The position numbers and the translations under genes were made by a program. Below are positions 43,144 to 51,929 of a stretch of DNA of 64,000 bases, in pieces (positions within the stretch are counted from its first letter, which is position 1; each line of letters begins with the position of its first letter). The notes below the pieces were generated by a model. It was not told the DNA's origin, did not search any database, and saw only the letters and a program-made list of their open reading frames with translations. The DNA is from Pacificoceanicola onchidii (GTDB lineage: Bacteria > Pseudomonadota > Alphaproteobacteria > Rhodobacterales > Rhodobacteraceae). The DNA lies in assembly GCF_004804335.1 (NCBI RefSeq), contig NZ_SRXY01000010.1:62001-126000 (forward strand), given 5' to 3'.

Positions 43144-44073
43144 CTATGCCGCAGTTTCCCCGAATTGCGTGCGACTGGACTCCAGAAGAAACCTTATTGG
43201 CTCGAGAAGCATTGCGCTTTCGCGGCAAATCATTCCGGTCCTGACGATGCCCTCAATGCCCTTGATCGGGATTGGTTTTATCCCAAACGCCGCCAGTTCT
43301 TGCTCAAATACATCCGGAGCAAAGACCAAATACGGCCCATCCTGACCAATTGCTGCGAGGGTCTCAAAACTCTCGTGTTGGACAGAAAGTCCCTTGTAAG
43401 TAAACCGAGGGTGGTTTGTGTATTCCTGGATAATGGCTGCTATGTCGTCCTGCCTTGAAAAACCGATCCAGTCATAATCTTCCAACTGCTTGAAGTCATC
43501 AGGTTTCGCTTGATGAATTGGATGTGCCTCATGTGCGTAGAAATTCAGTGCCAAATCGCAAATTGGTGAGAACATAAGCGAAGTGTTGGACGCGCCGGTC
43601 GCATCGCCCCCAAAATATAGATCAACCTCGCCAGCTTCGATCAATTTGACAAATTTCACCGCAGACCCGATTTCCAGCGACAGTGAAATCTTGGGATATC
43701 GCTTGCAAAAGGCATGCAAGACCCGCGGCATCAGTCTTTGACTCCACACTGGGCCCACACCAATTTTCAGCGCGCCTTGCTCCAGCCTGGAAAGCGCAGT
43801 GATTTCCCAAGCAGTGTATTCAAGCTCTCGGTCAAGGATGTTGGTACGCCTGCGCAGGACGTCGCCGAAGGCCGTAGGAACAACACCGCCTTGACGACGT
43901 TCGAACAGGATAACACCAAGATGTTCCTCTAGTTGCTTCAAACTTTTGGATAGTGCCGGTTGAGATAGGCCCAGTACCTCTCCGGCCGCACGAATGCTCT
44001 TACAGTCATATATTTGTGCGAAGTGCACGAGCTGCCGCGCAAGCAAACCCCTCATTTTGCTACCAATCGTCAT
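43144..44073 (-). CDS. LysR-family transcriptional regulator
   Basis: A 309-residue LysR regulator. The N-terminal helix-turn-helix is LVHFAQIYDCKSIRAAGEVLGLSQPALSKSLKQLEEHLG, followed by the effector domain (GALKIGVGPVWSQRLMPRVL). It is downstream of and in the same direction as the sulfatase/Ttt operon, 134 bp after the second Dabb gene. An ATAAC-N5-GTTAT box upstream of tctC is a possible target; this is inference. Confidence 0.88.
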   Translation of the reverse strand: MTIGSKMRGLLARQLVHFAQIYDCKSIRAAGEVLGLSQPALSKSLKQLEEHLGVILFERRQGGVVPTAFGDVLRRRTNILDRELEYTAWEITALSRLEQGALKIGVGPVWSQRLMPRVLHAFCKRYPKISLSLEIGSAVKFVKLIEAGEVDLYFGGDATGASNTSLMFSPICDLALNFYAHEAHPIHQAKPDDFKQLEDYDWIGFSRQDDIAAIIQEYTNHPRFTYKGLSVQHESFETLAAIGQDGPYLVFAPDVFEQELAAFGIKPIPIKGIEGIVRTGMICRESAMLLEPIRFLLESSRTQFGETAA

Positions 44074-44207
44074 TCACCTTGCTTAAGGCTCTTCGATGGG
44101 GCCTTCGCAGTCAAGTTAATGGCGGCATCTCACGCTGGACTAACTGTTCGGATAGTCTTCCAAAACGTCAGCCCAGCCATTCTGATCAGCTAGTCTTCTC
44201 AGTTGTT

Positions 44208-44519
44208 TCAGACTTCGATATCAAACACAAAGATGCCATCTATACCGCCCTGGGCGTTATCGACGATACGTTTCCCGATGCTTTGGTGGACACTGTCGAC
44301 CAAATAAGCGTCCCGGACAGACTCGTCTTTGAAATCAAACCAAAATAGGTCACGGAAACCGCGCACCAATTCGTCTTCAACGCTTACGTTCGCTCTGCTT
44401 TGAAAGTCAGATATACCGTCGATGTGGCCTGAGAGTTTCGCCAGATCCGCGTAAATCCCTTGCTTGATGTCTGAACTGGTTCCGTCGTTGAATTTGACGG
44501 CGACAATGTGTCGGATCAT
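44208..44519 (-). CDS. Dabb-family (stress-responsive A/B barrel) protein, copy 2
   Basis: A 103-residue paralogue of the protein at 35674: MIRHIVAVKFND start, IDGISDFQSRANVSVE, LVRGFRDLFWFDFKD and YLVDSVHQS. The two are equal in length and share about half of their residues by eye. This copy ends the transporter/sulfatase operon. Having one Dabb in the CoA-transferase operon and one in the sulfatase operon supports two halves of one pathway. Confidence 0.82.
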   Translation of the reverse strand: MIRHIVAVKFNDGTSSDIKQGIYADLAKLSGHIDGISDFQSRANVSVEDELVRGFRDLFWFDFKDESVRDAYLVDSVHQSIGKRIVDNAQGGIDGIFVFDIEV

Positions 44520-44584
44520 GGGAATTCTCCTGATGTTTTTGAATTGGTAGGTTGGTTTCTGGCCCGAAGGTTAGAGGCCGGTGT

Positions 44585-46093
44585 CTAAAGTCCGATACGG
44601 CGATAAGCCTCTTCCGGCGCGTGATGACGTGTCATGAGATCACGCAGCGCGTTCTCAAGCCGTTCGACAACTTCTGGTGCCTCAATCGGGGTGTATTGCC
44701 CAGGGTCGCTCTGTAGATCATACAAAACTGTTTCGGTTTCTCGTGGCGTTCCCATACATGGCACGGATATCGCTCCATCCTCCTCCGCCCGGGCGGGGAT
44801 TTTCATCAGCTTGAGGCCCTGAGCGAATTCTAGCGGTTCGGACAGTTGCAACTCAGCAAGGTTTTCGACCGAAAACGCTTCTTCGAGATGCGTTGGCATC
44901 AATGTATATTCATAGAGTTCCTGGTTCGAAATCTCTTCAGGATACTTGAAATAGGTATAGCGCCCGTCAGTGACATTAACGGCTCCGCCGAACACCCCAT
45001 AGGCTACGGCCGAGTGGCCTTGAGCATCCTCAGCTAGCAACGGGGTCAGGTCCTGTCCTTCGACATTGTCCGGGATCGGCGCGTCGAACAACGATAAGAT
45101 GGTTGGCATCAGGTCCATCGTCTGGGTCAGTGCCTTGCGGGAGGTGCCGCCCTGATCCGCGTGATCCGGGTGGTAGATCATCAGAGGAATGTTGGCGATT
45201 TCATTGTAGTAAGGCGTGATATTCTTGGCCCACCACTCATGTTCACCCAGCAGGAACCCGTGGTCAGTCGCAAGTATGACCACCGTATCTTCCCAAGCAT
45301 CAATGCGATCCAGGTGGTCAAGCAACTTGCCAAAGTACTCGTCGCACATTTCGACGAGGCCTGCATAATTGTTGCGCAGCTCTTCAATCTCTTCGGCGCT
45401 TTCGCTGACCTTGTCATAGCGGGGCCAGTCGAGAATGGGCCCCTCATAGCCGCTGTCCCTGCGTCCCTGAAACCTCTCGGGTGACCAGAAAGGTTCATGT
45501 GGGTCAAAGCACTCCAAATGGCAAAGCCATCCGTCCTTGTCGCCGTTCATGTCAAGAAACTCGTGGGCCGACGCCATGCATTTGGCCAAAGGCATATCAG
45601 CCTCTTCGGGCTGGTGTTCACGGCTGATCATATAGGGCAGGTATTTTTCGTCCAAGCCGTTGGTCTGCGTGCTGTGATACATCTCCCGGAAACGCTCCAG
45701 CGGTGGTTGCACCATCGCTTTCCAGCGGTCCTTTTCCTGTCCGCGGATGAAGTCAAAGCTGGAATATTGCGTGTGGTAGGTCGCACCGCCTTCCATCCAA
45801 TAGTGCGAATGGTCGGTGATCATGTGGCTCCAGATACCTTGATCTTTCAGAGTTCGGATCATCGAATTGTCGAAAGGTTCGAGAGGGCCCCAGGAACGAT
45901 GCATGAAATTCAACCGGCCTGTGTGCAGATCCCGCCGCGCCGGCATGCAGGGCATAGAACCGACATAGTGGTTGTCAAACCGGACGGATTTTTGTGCAAA
46001 CCTGTCAAAATTGGGCGTCTCGATCCAATTGCCGCCATAGGCCCCAATTGCATTTCGATTGAGCGAGTCAAACAGGACAAAGAGAACCTTCAT
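44585..46093 (-). CDS. Type I sulfatase (formylglycine-dependent), CMPAR type
   Basis: A 502-residue sulfatase-superfamily hydrolase. The maturation motif C49-M-P-A-R53 (PCMPARRDLHTGR) matches C-x-P-x-R, in which Cys becomes formylglycine. It has the metal motif LFDSLNRNAIGAYGG and LATDHGFLLGEHEWWAKN. No signal peptide is evident, so it is probably cytoplasmic. It should hydrolyse a sulfate ester (or related phosphonate/phosphate ester). It follows the other sulfatase by 16 bp. Confidence 0.9.
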   Translation of the reverse strand: MKVLFVLFDSLNRNAIGAYGGNWIETPNFDRFAQKSVRFDNHYVGSMPCMPARRDLHTGRLNFMHRSWGPLEPFDNSMIRTLKDQGIWSHMITDHSHYWMEGGATYHTQYSSFDFIRGQEKDRWKAMVQPPLERFREMYHSTQTNGLDEKYLPYMISREHQPEEADMPLAKCMASAHEFLDMNGDKDGWLCHLECFDPHEPFWSPERFQGRRDSGYEGPILDWPRYDKVSESAEEIEELRNNYAGLVEMCDEYFGKLLDHLDRIDAWEDTVVILATDHGFLLGEHEWWAKNITPYYNEIANIPLMIYHPDHADQGGTSRKALTQTMDLMPTILSLFDAPIPDNVEGQDLTPLLAEDAQGHSAVAYGVFGGAVNVTDGRYTYFKYPEEISNQELYEYTLMPTHLEEAFSVENLAELQLSEPLEFAQGLKLMKIPARAEEDGAISVPCMGTPRETETVLYDLQSDPGQYTPIEAPEVVERLENALRDLMTRHHAPEEAYRRIGL

Positions 46094-46109
46094 GCATCCG
46101 ATCCTATAG

Positions 46110-47732
46110 TTATTTGGTATTGCCGTTCAGATCTGTGTCCCGGCCGTACCGTGCCTCGGCCATTTGAACGACGTCTTCCCAGGGGCGGACCCCCAGATTA
46201 TGGGCCCAACCGCCGTAGTCCTTGATCATCTGTTCCCGCATGGTGGCGTGGCGTGTGCTCAGGTCATTCAGCTCGGTCCGGTCTTCGATCATGTTGTGGA
46301 GTTCCCAGTCCTCGCCGTGCTTTCGGACCAGTTTCCAATCGCCAATTCGCAGGGCTGAATTGCCTTCATGTTCCCAGAAGATCGGACGCTCGCGCTGCGC
46401 GTGTTCCTTTTTGAAAACGCCCGCAAAACTCTCCCCATCCAGATCCTGAATCGGGTGACCGCCGTATTCCGACGGGTATGGCGTGCCTGTTATTTCGAGG
46501 ATTGTCGGCAGAATATCCACCACATGCCAGGCCGTATGAGCAAAGCCACGTGTCTCGATACCATCCGGCCAGTGAGCGACCATCGGGGTCGAAATACCGC
46601 CCTCGTGCACCCAGTGTTTATAGAGACGGAATGGCGCGTTGGAGACATTGGCCCAGGGCAGATCATAACTCATGAAGGTATCGGCACTGCCCGGCCGCAA
46701 AGACGGGCGGTTGCCGGAGTTGATCTCGCGTCCATCGGGCAGAACATCCGGGAAAGACTTGCACCAACCGTCTTCGGCCAAGAGTTCCGCGCATCCGCCA
46801 TTGTCGGACAGGAACAGAATGAGCGTGTTGTCTTTGACGCCCTGTTTTTCCAGGCAGTCCACAACGCGTCCGACCCCGGCATCCATCCGGTCAACCATGG
46901 CCGCATAGACGGCCATCCGGTCCGCTTCCCAATCCTGGTTTTCGGTATGCTCCCAGGGGCGCGCGTTGGCGTCGCGCGGCGAAATCTCCCATGGGTTTTG
47001 CAGCGCGCCGAGAGCAATCATGCTCTCGTGCCGGGCGGTCCGTATCTTGTCCCAGCCGTTGCGATAAACCATGTCATATCGCGCTATGTCTTCTGCCGGC
47101 GCATGCAGTGGCCAATGTGGGGCGTTGTAGGCCAGATACATGAAGAATGGCTTCTCATCCTCGACGGAATCCTCGATCATGTCGCAGGCTTTGTCGCTGA
47201 TCGCATCCGTCAGGTAGAAATCATCGGAGGTGATCTCTATCCGGCTGTCGTCTTCCATCAAATGATGCGGATGAAAGAAGCTCATCGCTCCGTCAACCAT
47301 GCCAAAGAACCGGTCAAATCCACGCTGACGCGGGGATGGGTGGTCGACGTCTCCCACCCGCCAGTTGTCAGCATCACGCGGTTCGAAGTCACCACCGACA
47401 TGCCACTTGCCCGACATCAGCGTGCGATAGCCGTTTTCGCGCATGGCCTCCGCAATTGTCACGGCATCATTGCGCAACTTGCCCTGATATTCCGGCAGTC
47501 CGAAGTCCACCGCCATAAACCCGATCCCGGCCTTGTGTGGATATAGCCCAGTCAACAAAGACGCACGCGTGGGACAACAGCGCGCACAATTGTACATGGA
47601 ACTGAATGTGACCCCGTTTTTTGCAAGTTTGTCGATGTTGGGCGTCTGGATTTCGGATCCCATCAGGCCCATGTCGGCAAAGCCCATGTCATCAACAAGT
47701 ATGACAATAACATTTGGACGGTTGCCGCTCAT
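46110..47732 (-). CDS. Type I sulfatase (arylsulfatase-like), CCPTR type
   Basis: A 540-residue sulfatase. It has ILVDDMGFADMGLMG metal-binding start and the maturation site C52-C-P-T-R56 in RCCPTRASLLTG, plus MSGKWHVGGD and LFLSDNGGCAELLA. There is no clear signal peptide, so cytoplasmic desulfation of an imported ester is likely. Its ATG overlaps the tctA stop (ATGA at 47729-47732), a direct translational coupling of uptake and desulfation. Confidence 0.92.
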   Translation of the reverse strand: MSGNRPNVIVILVDDMGFADMGLMGSEIQTPNIDKLAKNGVTFSSMYNCARCCPTRASLLTGLYPHKAGIGFMAVDFGLPEYQGKLRNDAVTIAEAMRENGYRTLMSGKWHVGGDFEPRDADNWRVGDVDHPSPRQRGFDRFFGMVDGAMSFFHPHHLMEDDSRIEITSDDFYLTDAISDKACDMIEDSVEDEKPFFMYLAYNAPHWPLHAPAEDIARYDMVYRNGWDKIRTARHESMIALGALQNPWEISPRDANARPWEHTENQDWEADRMAVYAAMVDRMDAGVGRVVDCLEKQGVKDNTLILFLSDNGGCAELLAEDGWCKSFPDVLPDGREINSGNRPSLRPGSADTFMSYDLPWANVSNAPFRLYKHWVHEGGISTPMVAHWPDGIETRGFAHTAWHVVDILPTILEITGTPYPSEYGGHPIQDLDGESFAGVFKKEHAQRERPIFWEHEGNSALRIGDWKLVRKHGEDWELHNMIEDRTELNDLSTRHATMREQMIKDYGGWAHNLGVRPWEDVVQMAEARYGRDTDLNGNTK

Positions 47733-49255
47733 TGGTTGGACCCTTTCACGACTTCAGCAGACTTCCAGAACATCAGCTTTGCTTTCAAAGCAGGCGGCAC
47801 GAATATCCAGGTAAACACGGCAACGTTGATGGCCATGATCGTTGCGCTAATGGGGCGTTCGAAGAAGATGCCGTAGTCTCCGTTAGAAAACAGCAGCGAA
47901 CGGCGCAGGTTTTCTTCGCATATTGGCCCAAGGACGAGGCCGATCACGACAGGCGCAAGCGGGTAGTTTGCCCGACGCAGCAGATAGCCAATGATGCCGA
48001 AGCCCAGCATCGTCCAAAGATCGAAAACAGACCAACGGATGGAGAAGGTGCCAACAATGGCCAGCACTGTGATGATCGGAATAAGCTGGCGCTTCTTGAT
48101 CCTCAGTGTGAATGCAAACAGCGGTGCCAGCCAAATACCCAGAAAAGCCAGCGCGACATTGGCGAACAGATACGCAAGGAAGATGCCGCCGACGATATCG
48201 ATGTGATTTTCAAAGAGCGTCGGGCCAGGGAAATACCCGATCAGAATAAGCGAACCCATCAGCACGGCCGCTGCCGCGTCACCGGGCACACCGAGCGCGA
48301 AGGATGGGATCAGCGCACCGCCACAACAGGCGTTATTGGCACTTTCAGTAGCAATGACGCCGTTGGGCTCCCCTTCGCCAAACTTCTCGTCCGGTCCTGC
48401 GTTTGACTTGGCAATCGCATAAGACGTGAAGGAGGAAATAACCCCGCCAGCTCCCGGCAAGATGCCGAACAACGTGCCGACGGTCGAAGACCGCAGAAGG
48501 TTCTTCCATCTCGGCACAAGTGCACCAAGCGATTTGAAGAAAGGAACACGACCGGCTTGACCGTCTTTCTTTTCGTCCAGCCCTCCGCGTTCGATTTCCA
48601 GGAACATCTCGGAGAAAGCAAAAAGACCAACGATGACGGCCACAATATGGAAGCCACCCAGCAACGCATCGGTCCCGAAAGTGAAGCGATTGTATTGCGA
48701 GAATTTGTCGGCGCCAAAGGTTGCGATAAAGAGACCAAGCGCTGCGACCGTGAGGCCTTTGACTGCGGAACCCTGCGAGACAATCGAAACACTCAGGAGC
48801 CCCATCAGAGTGATTGCGAAATACTCAAAAGGGCCAAACTTCAGGGCAACATTCGCCAGCAACGGCGACAGGAAGACCAAGAAGATCCCGCCGATTATGC
48901 CGCCAACGGCCGAAGCCGCGACTGCCAGGCCGATGGCTTCGCCGCTTTTGCCTTTGGCGGCCATGGGGTAGCCGTCCAGCAGAGTGGCAGCGGCTAGCGG
49001 CGTGCCGGGTATCCGCAACAGGATGGCGGAAACTGCGCCTCCACAGCTCCCGCCCACATAGACTGCCACCAAAAGCGACATGGCTGCCACCTGGTCAAGA
49101 TAGACGGCAATCGGGGTAAGCAGCACGATCCCCATAAGCGGCCCCAGACCGGGCAGCACGCCGATTATCAGGCCGGCAAATGTGCCGACAGTCACCATCA
49201 TGAGCGCTTGCGGTGTCAGAAAGCCTGGTAGGCCTTGGCTCAGAATCTCAAGCAT
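47729..49255 (-). CDS. tctA: Tripartite tricarboxylate transporter, large membrane subunit TctA
   Basis: A 508-residue polytopic protein of the TctA family. It has the conserved GVLPGLGPLMGIVLLTP and LFGILPGAGGVISSFTSYAIAKSNA glycine-rich repeats and about twelve hydrophobic stretches. It forms the channel that takes a carboxylate (and perhaps sulfated carboxylate) captured by TctC. It lies 9 bp after tctB. Confidence 0.92.
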   Translation of the reverse strand: MLEILSQGLPGFLTPQALMMVTVGTFAGLIIGVLPGLGPLMGIVLLTPIAVYLDQVAAMSLLVAVYVGGSCGGAVSAILLRIPGTPLAAATLLDGYPMAAKGKSGEAIGLAVAASAVGGIIGGIFLVFLSPLLANVALKFGPFEYFAITLMGLLSVSIVSQGSAVKGLTVAALGLFIATFGADKFSQYNRFTFGTDALLGGFHIVAVIVGLFAFSEMFLEIERGGLDEKKDGQAGRVPFFKSLGALVPRWKNLLRSSTVGTLFGILPGAGGVISSFTSYAIAKSNAGPDEKFGEGEPNGVIATESANNACCGGALIPSFALGVPGDAAAAVLMGSLILIGYFPGPTLFENHIDIVGGIFLAYLFANVALAFLGIWLAPLFAFTLRIKKRQLIPIITVLAIVGTFSIRWSVFDLWTMLGFGIIGYLLRRANYPLAPVVIGLVLGPICEENLRRSLLFSNGDYGIFFERPISATIMAINVAVFTWIFVPPALKAKLMFWKSAEVVKGSNQ

Positions 49256-49264
49256 CGGGCAACC

Positions 49265-49756
49265 TCAGAAAATTTGGCCCAGTCGGCCGACCGGGAAAAT
49301 GACGTTCAATCCACTCTCAAAGACGAAGGCCAGCAAAAGCGAGATAATGATGCCGAGTAGAGCTGCTTCGACCCATCGGGCGCCGAGCAGCCGGAAAAGT
49401 AAGAAAAGGAAGATCGGCGTGGAGATGTCGTAGCCGACAAACCGCAAAACGCTCAGGTAGATGGCCACCAGAACCAGATGGAGGATGGCCTTGATGCGCA
49501 ATGCCCGGTCATAGTCCGGCATGGCACCTTCTTCGGATGCATCACTGACCATTCCCGCGATCTGGGAAACCAATGTCATTGATGAGAGAGCGATCAATCC
49601 CCAGGCGACGATACGCGGGAACAGGCCTGCGTTCTGCAATGCGTCACCGTCGCCATAACCGGCGTCGACGAAAACGGTCCCGGTGTAGATCAGGATGGCA
49701 ATGCCTATCCCCAACAACGTTATGGCAACTGCAAATTCAAAACTTCTTGAAGTCAT
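49265..49756 (-). CDS. tctB: Tripartite tricarboxylate transporter, small membrane subunit TctB
   Basis: A 163-residue protein with four hydrophobic segments (FAVAITLLGIGIAILIYTG near the N-terminus; the last ALLGIIISLLLAFVFESGLNVIFP). This is the usual size and layout for TctB. It sits between tctC (with a hairpin in the gap) and tctA. Confidence 0.88.
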   Translation of the reverse strand: MTSRSFEFAVAITLLGIGIAILIYTGTVFVDAGYGDGDALQNAGLFPRIVAWGLIALSSMTLVSQIAGMVSDASEEGAMPDYDRALRIKAILHLVLVAIYLSVLRFVGYDISTPIFLFLLFRLLGARWVEAALLGIIISLLLAFVFESGLNVIFPVGRLGQIF

Positions 49757-49793
49757 GGTCTCGCCCCCACTTGCAAACCCGTCAATGCAACAC

Positions 49794-49832
49794 TGTGCCC
49801 CCCCCTAAAGGGAAGGAAAAGGGGGAGGCACA
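49794..49832 (-). terminator. Intercistronic stem-loop after tctC
   Basis: TGTGCC plus a C-run (49794-49805) pairs with GGGGG-A-GGCACA (49821-49832), with one bulge. It is between tctC and tctB on the - strand, matching the hairpins after the other two binding-protein genes. Confidence 0.6.
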
Positions 49833-49848
49833 GCATCTCTAGAACAAC

Positions 49849-50856
49849 TTAATTGTTTTCTAGAGCTTCCTTTTCCCAAGTCAGGGCGTCCGTCGCCGCT
49901 TGGAGCATTTCTTCAACCGGACCAACTACTTCTTCGTATTGATCAGCGGTGTAGCCATTCATTACGAAGCCGAGGTCCGCCACCTTCTGGCGCACATCCT
50001 CGCGTTGCATTGCGGCAAACTGGGCGTCGCGCATCTGTTCGACGATGGCATCGGGAGTTCCAGCCTTAACCACCCACCAGGTCCAGCCCACAGATCCAAG
50101 TCCACGCAATGGGAACTCCGGCATAAATTCGTGGATCAAGGGCGCACCGCCGTACCAGTTCTGGGCATCATTCGCATCTGTAAGGACAGCTTCGACCCGA
50201 ACGTGAGACTCGTTGGCCCTGTAGGCACCTGGCGTCGTTACGACCCAATCGATGATTCCTGCGCGCAGATCCTTTACGCCGTCAGCCGTTGCTGAATACG
50301 GAATATGTCGGCTGAGCGTGTCATTGTGGCGCATAACCATCGCACCGACCATGTGCGGCAATGCAACTTCAGGTCCGCCCGAATATCTGGTCGTGCCGGG
50401 GTTATCCTTTAGGTATTGGATCAGCGAAGGGAAGTCCGTCCACCGATCTTCATCAGCACGCGAAATGATTGCAAAAGCATTGGACACACCGAAGTGGAGT
50501 GGAATGAAGTCTGTATAGGAATGATCAGCATTTCCGTTCATTGGCGCGATCACTAGAGGTGCCAGATAGCCATCGATCAAAGTGTAGCCGTCTGCAGGTT
50601 CAGCAAGCGCGGTCTTGAAGGCATTCATACCACTGGCGCCAGTCATTGATACCGTGTTGATTGCTACTCCAAGTTCCTCACCCATCGCTGTAGCGATGAT
50701 CTGACTAGCGGCAAAAGTCGGACTGCTCGTACCCCACGGAAAAACGTGCGTGATTGGACGTGAGGGGTAGTCCTCATCTGCAAATGCAGCCATTGGCATT
50801 AACGCCAGCGTCCCTATCGTTACAAGCTTTTTTAAATAACCGGTTAGTTCATTCAT
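49849..50856 (-). CDS. tctC: Tripartite tricarboxylate transporter substrate-binding protein TctC
   Basis: A 335-residue TctC/BUG-family periplasmic protein. It has a Sec signal peptide (MNELTGYLKKLVTIGTLALM, cleaved near MAAFA/DEDYP) and the mature start DYPSRPITHVFPWG. The RBS GGAGGAG lies 8 bp before ATG 50856. Its first codons overlap operator site G. It should bind the transported carboxylate in the periplasm; the family is very variable in ligand. Confidence 0.9.
   Translation of the reverse strand: MNELTGYLKKLVTIGTLALMPMAAFADEDYPSRPITHVFPWGTSSPTFAASQIIATAMGEELGVAINTVSMTGASGMNAFKTALAEPADGYTLIDGYLAPLVIAPMNGNADHSYTDFIPLHFGVSNAFAIISRADEDRWTDFPSLIQYLKDNPGTTRYSGGPEVALPHMVGAMVMRHNDTLSRHIPYSATADGVKDLRAGIIDWVVTTPGAYRANESHVRVEAVLTDANDAQNWYGGAPLIHEFMPEFPLRGLGSVGWTWWVVKAGTPDAIVEQMRDAQFAAMQREDVRQKVADLGFVMNGYTADQYEEVVGPVEEMLQAATDALTWEKEALENN
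50836..50851. promoter_or_regulatory. Shared regulon operator, site G (overlapping the tctC start)
   Basis: ATAACCGGTTAGTTCA, with the arms ATAACC/GTTAGTT largely kept. It covers codons 2-7 of tctC, so a bound repressor would sit on the translation start and any transcript leaving the upstream promoter. Confidence 0.55.
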
Positions 50857-51241
50857 TTTGTAGCTCCTCCTCCAGGGCCATGAATCTCGTGCTAGAAGTT
50901 CTCAGAAAGCGAGATGATTCAGCTCAAAAGTGTCAGCAATACAAAATTCTTACAAGTTCTATTAATTCATAAATCTATAACTTTTTGTTATATTTCCGGC
51001 GATCCAAAAATCACTCGTTGAGCTTCTAAGTGGAACTTCATTGATTGAATATTCTCCTTGTTATCATGAAATCCCATATCGACCTCAGATTTCGTCCGAG
51101 CCATGTTTCTCCGTAAAAATTTGCTCTTTGCTACCTAGATGGTTGGCGAGGTGGCGGGTGCAGTGCCTCCTGAAAACGTCCGCGTTTTTGGGTTGGAAAC
51201 TTTCGATAGGTTTCCCACGGCCGGGAGAGGAGCGGATAGCG
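50857..51241. other. Intergenic region upstream of tctC and left side of the IS remnant
   Basis: AT-rich around 50940-51010, with no credible gene. It holds the probable tctC promoter and an ATAAC-N5-GTTAT repeat at 50976-50992. Before 51242, from about 51160, sequence like an IS left end (TGCCTCCTGAAAACGTCC) appears; the exact IS boundary is not defined. Confidence 0.4.
50976..50992. promoter_or_regulatory. TATAAC-N5-GTTATA repeat, possible LysR-type box
   Basis: Perfect 6+6 bp arms around TTTTT, about 120 bp before tctC. This matches the T-N11-A pattern of LysR operators, and a lysR gene closes the operon on the same strand. Unproven. Confidence 0.35.
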
Positions 51242-51508
51242 ATGAAAGAATCCAAATTTAGAGACGCGCAGAAGGCATTCATCACCAAGCAGGGCGAAGA
51301 AGGAACACCAGTTGCTGAGATCTGTCGGAAGGCTGGCATCAGCCAAGAGACGTGCTTCAATTGGAAGAAGGATTACGCTGGGATGGTACCGACGGACATG
51401 AAGAAGCTTCGTGAACTGGAGGACGAGAACAGGCGGCTGAAGAAAATCGCCGCTGACTTGTCGTTGGACAAGGAAATGCTTCAGGACGTTATCAAACGAA
51501 AGCTTTGA
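51242..51508 (+). mobile_element. IS3-family orfA (intact-looking) in a truncated element
   Basis: An 88-residue OrfA. It has a helix-turn-helix (VAEICRKAGISQETCFNWKKDYAGM) and the leucine-zipper part (LRELEDENRRLKKIAADLSL). It ends 4 bp into orfB, the usual overlap for programmed frameshifting of IS3 transposases. The element lacks most of orfB, so it cannot transpose on its own. Reading is related to the pseudogene at 12640, suggesting that the same IS group visited both ends of the catabolic block. Confidence 0.8.
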
Positions 51509-51830
51509 GGCCTGGTCGCAAAAGAGCGCTGCTTGATGAGATCGGAACCGACTGGCGGGTGTCGATCCGGAGGGCGTGTGGTCTTATCCGGTTGGATCCT
51601 CGGACATTACGGTACAAGTTTCGTCGGCGCGACCATGCCGCGTTAGAACAGGGGGTCAAAGATATTTGTGTGACACGCGTGCGGTTTAGCTATCGTCGCG
51701 TACATGTGCTTCTGCGCCGGGAGGGTTGGGAGATCAACGCGAAGAAGAAGACGTATCGTGTTTACAAGGAGTAGGGAATGCAGTTGCGTAATAAGACAGG
51801 GACCCGCATCTCTTCAATTCAGTTGAATTG
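51505..51830 (+). pseudogene. IS3-family orfB, truncated after about 100 codons
   Basis: The frame reads MRPGRKRALLDEIG, then RRACGLIRLDPRTLRYK and VRFSYRRVHVLLRREGWEINAKKKTYRVYKE, as in IS3-family OrfB N-termini. A TAG at 51772-51774 follows, then frame GMQLRNKT, the usual next residues, which stop matching near 51800. The catalytic DDE core is missing. The IS is thus broken on its right side, a few tens of bases before operator site H. Confidence 0.75.
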
Positions 51831-51929
51831 TTTGGAAAGAACCTCGCTTAGAAAGTCGAAAAACCAACGGTGATGTTTGCAGCTTCCTAGTTCAGAAAAA
51901 AATTTTGACTCGGCCGCGAGGACCTTCTA

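Noticed and set aside
46368-47546. A 392-residue open frame on the + strand
   Set aside because: Lies fully inside the CCPTR-type sulfatase on the opposite strand, which has intact catalytic motifs.
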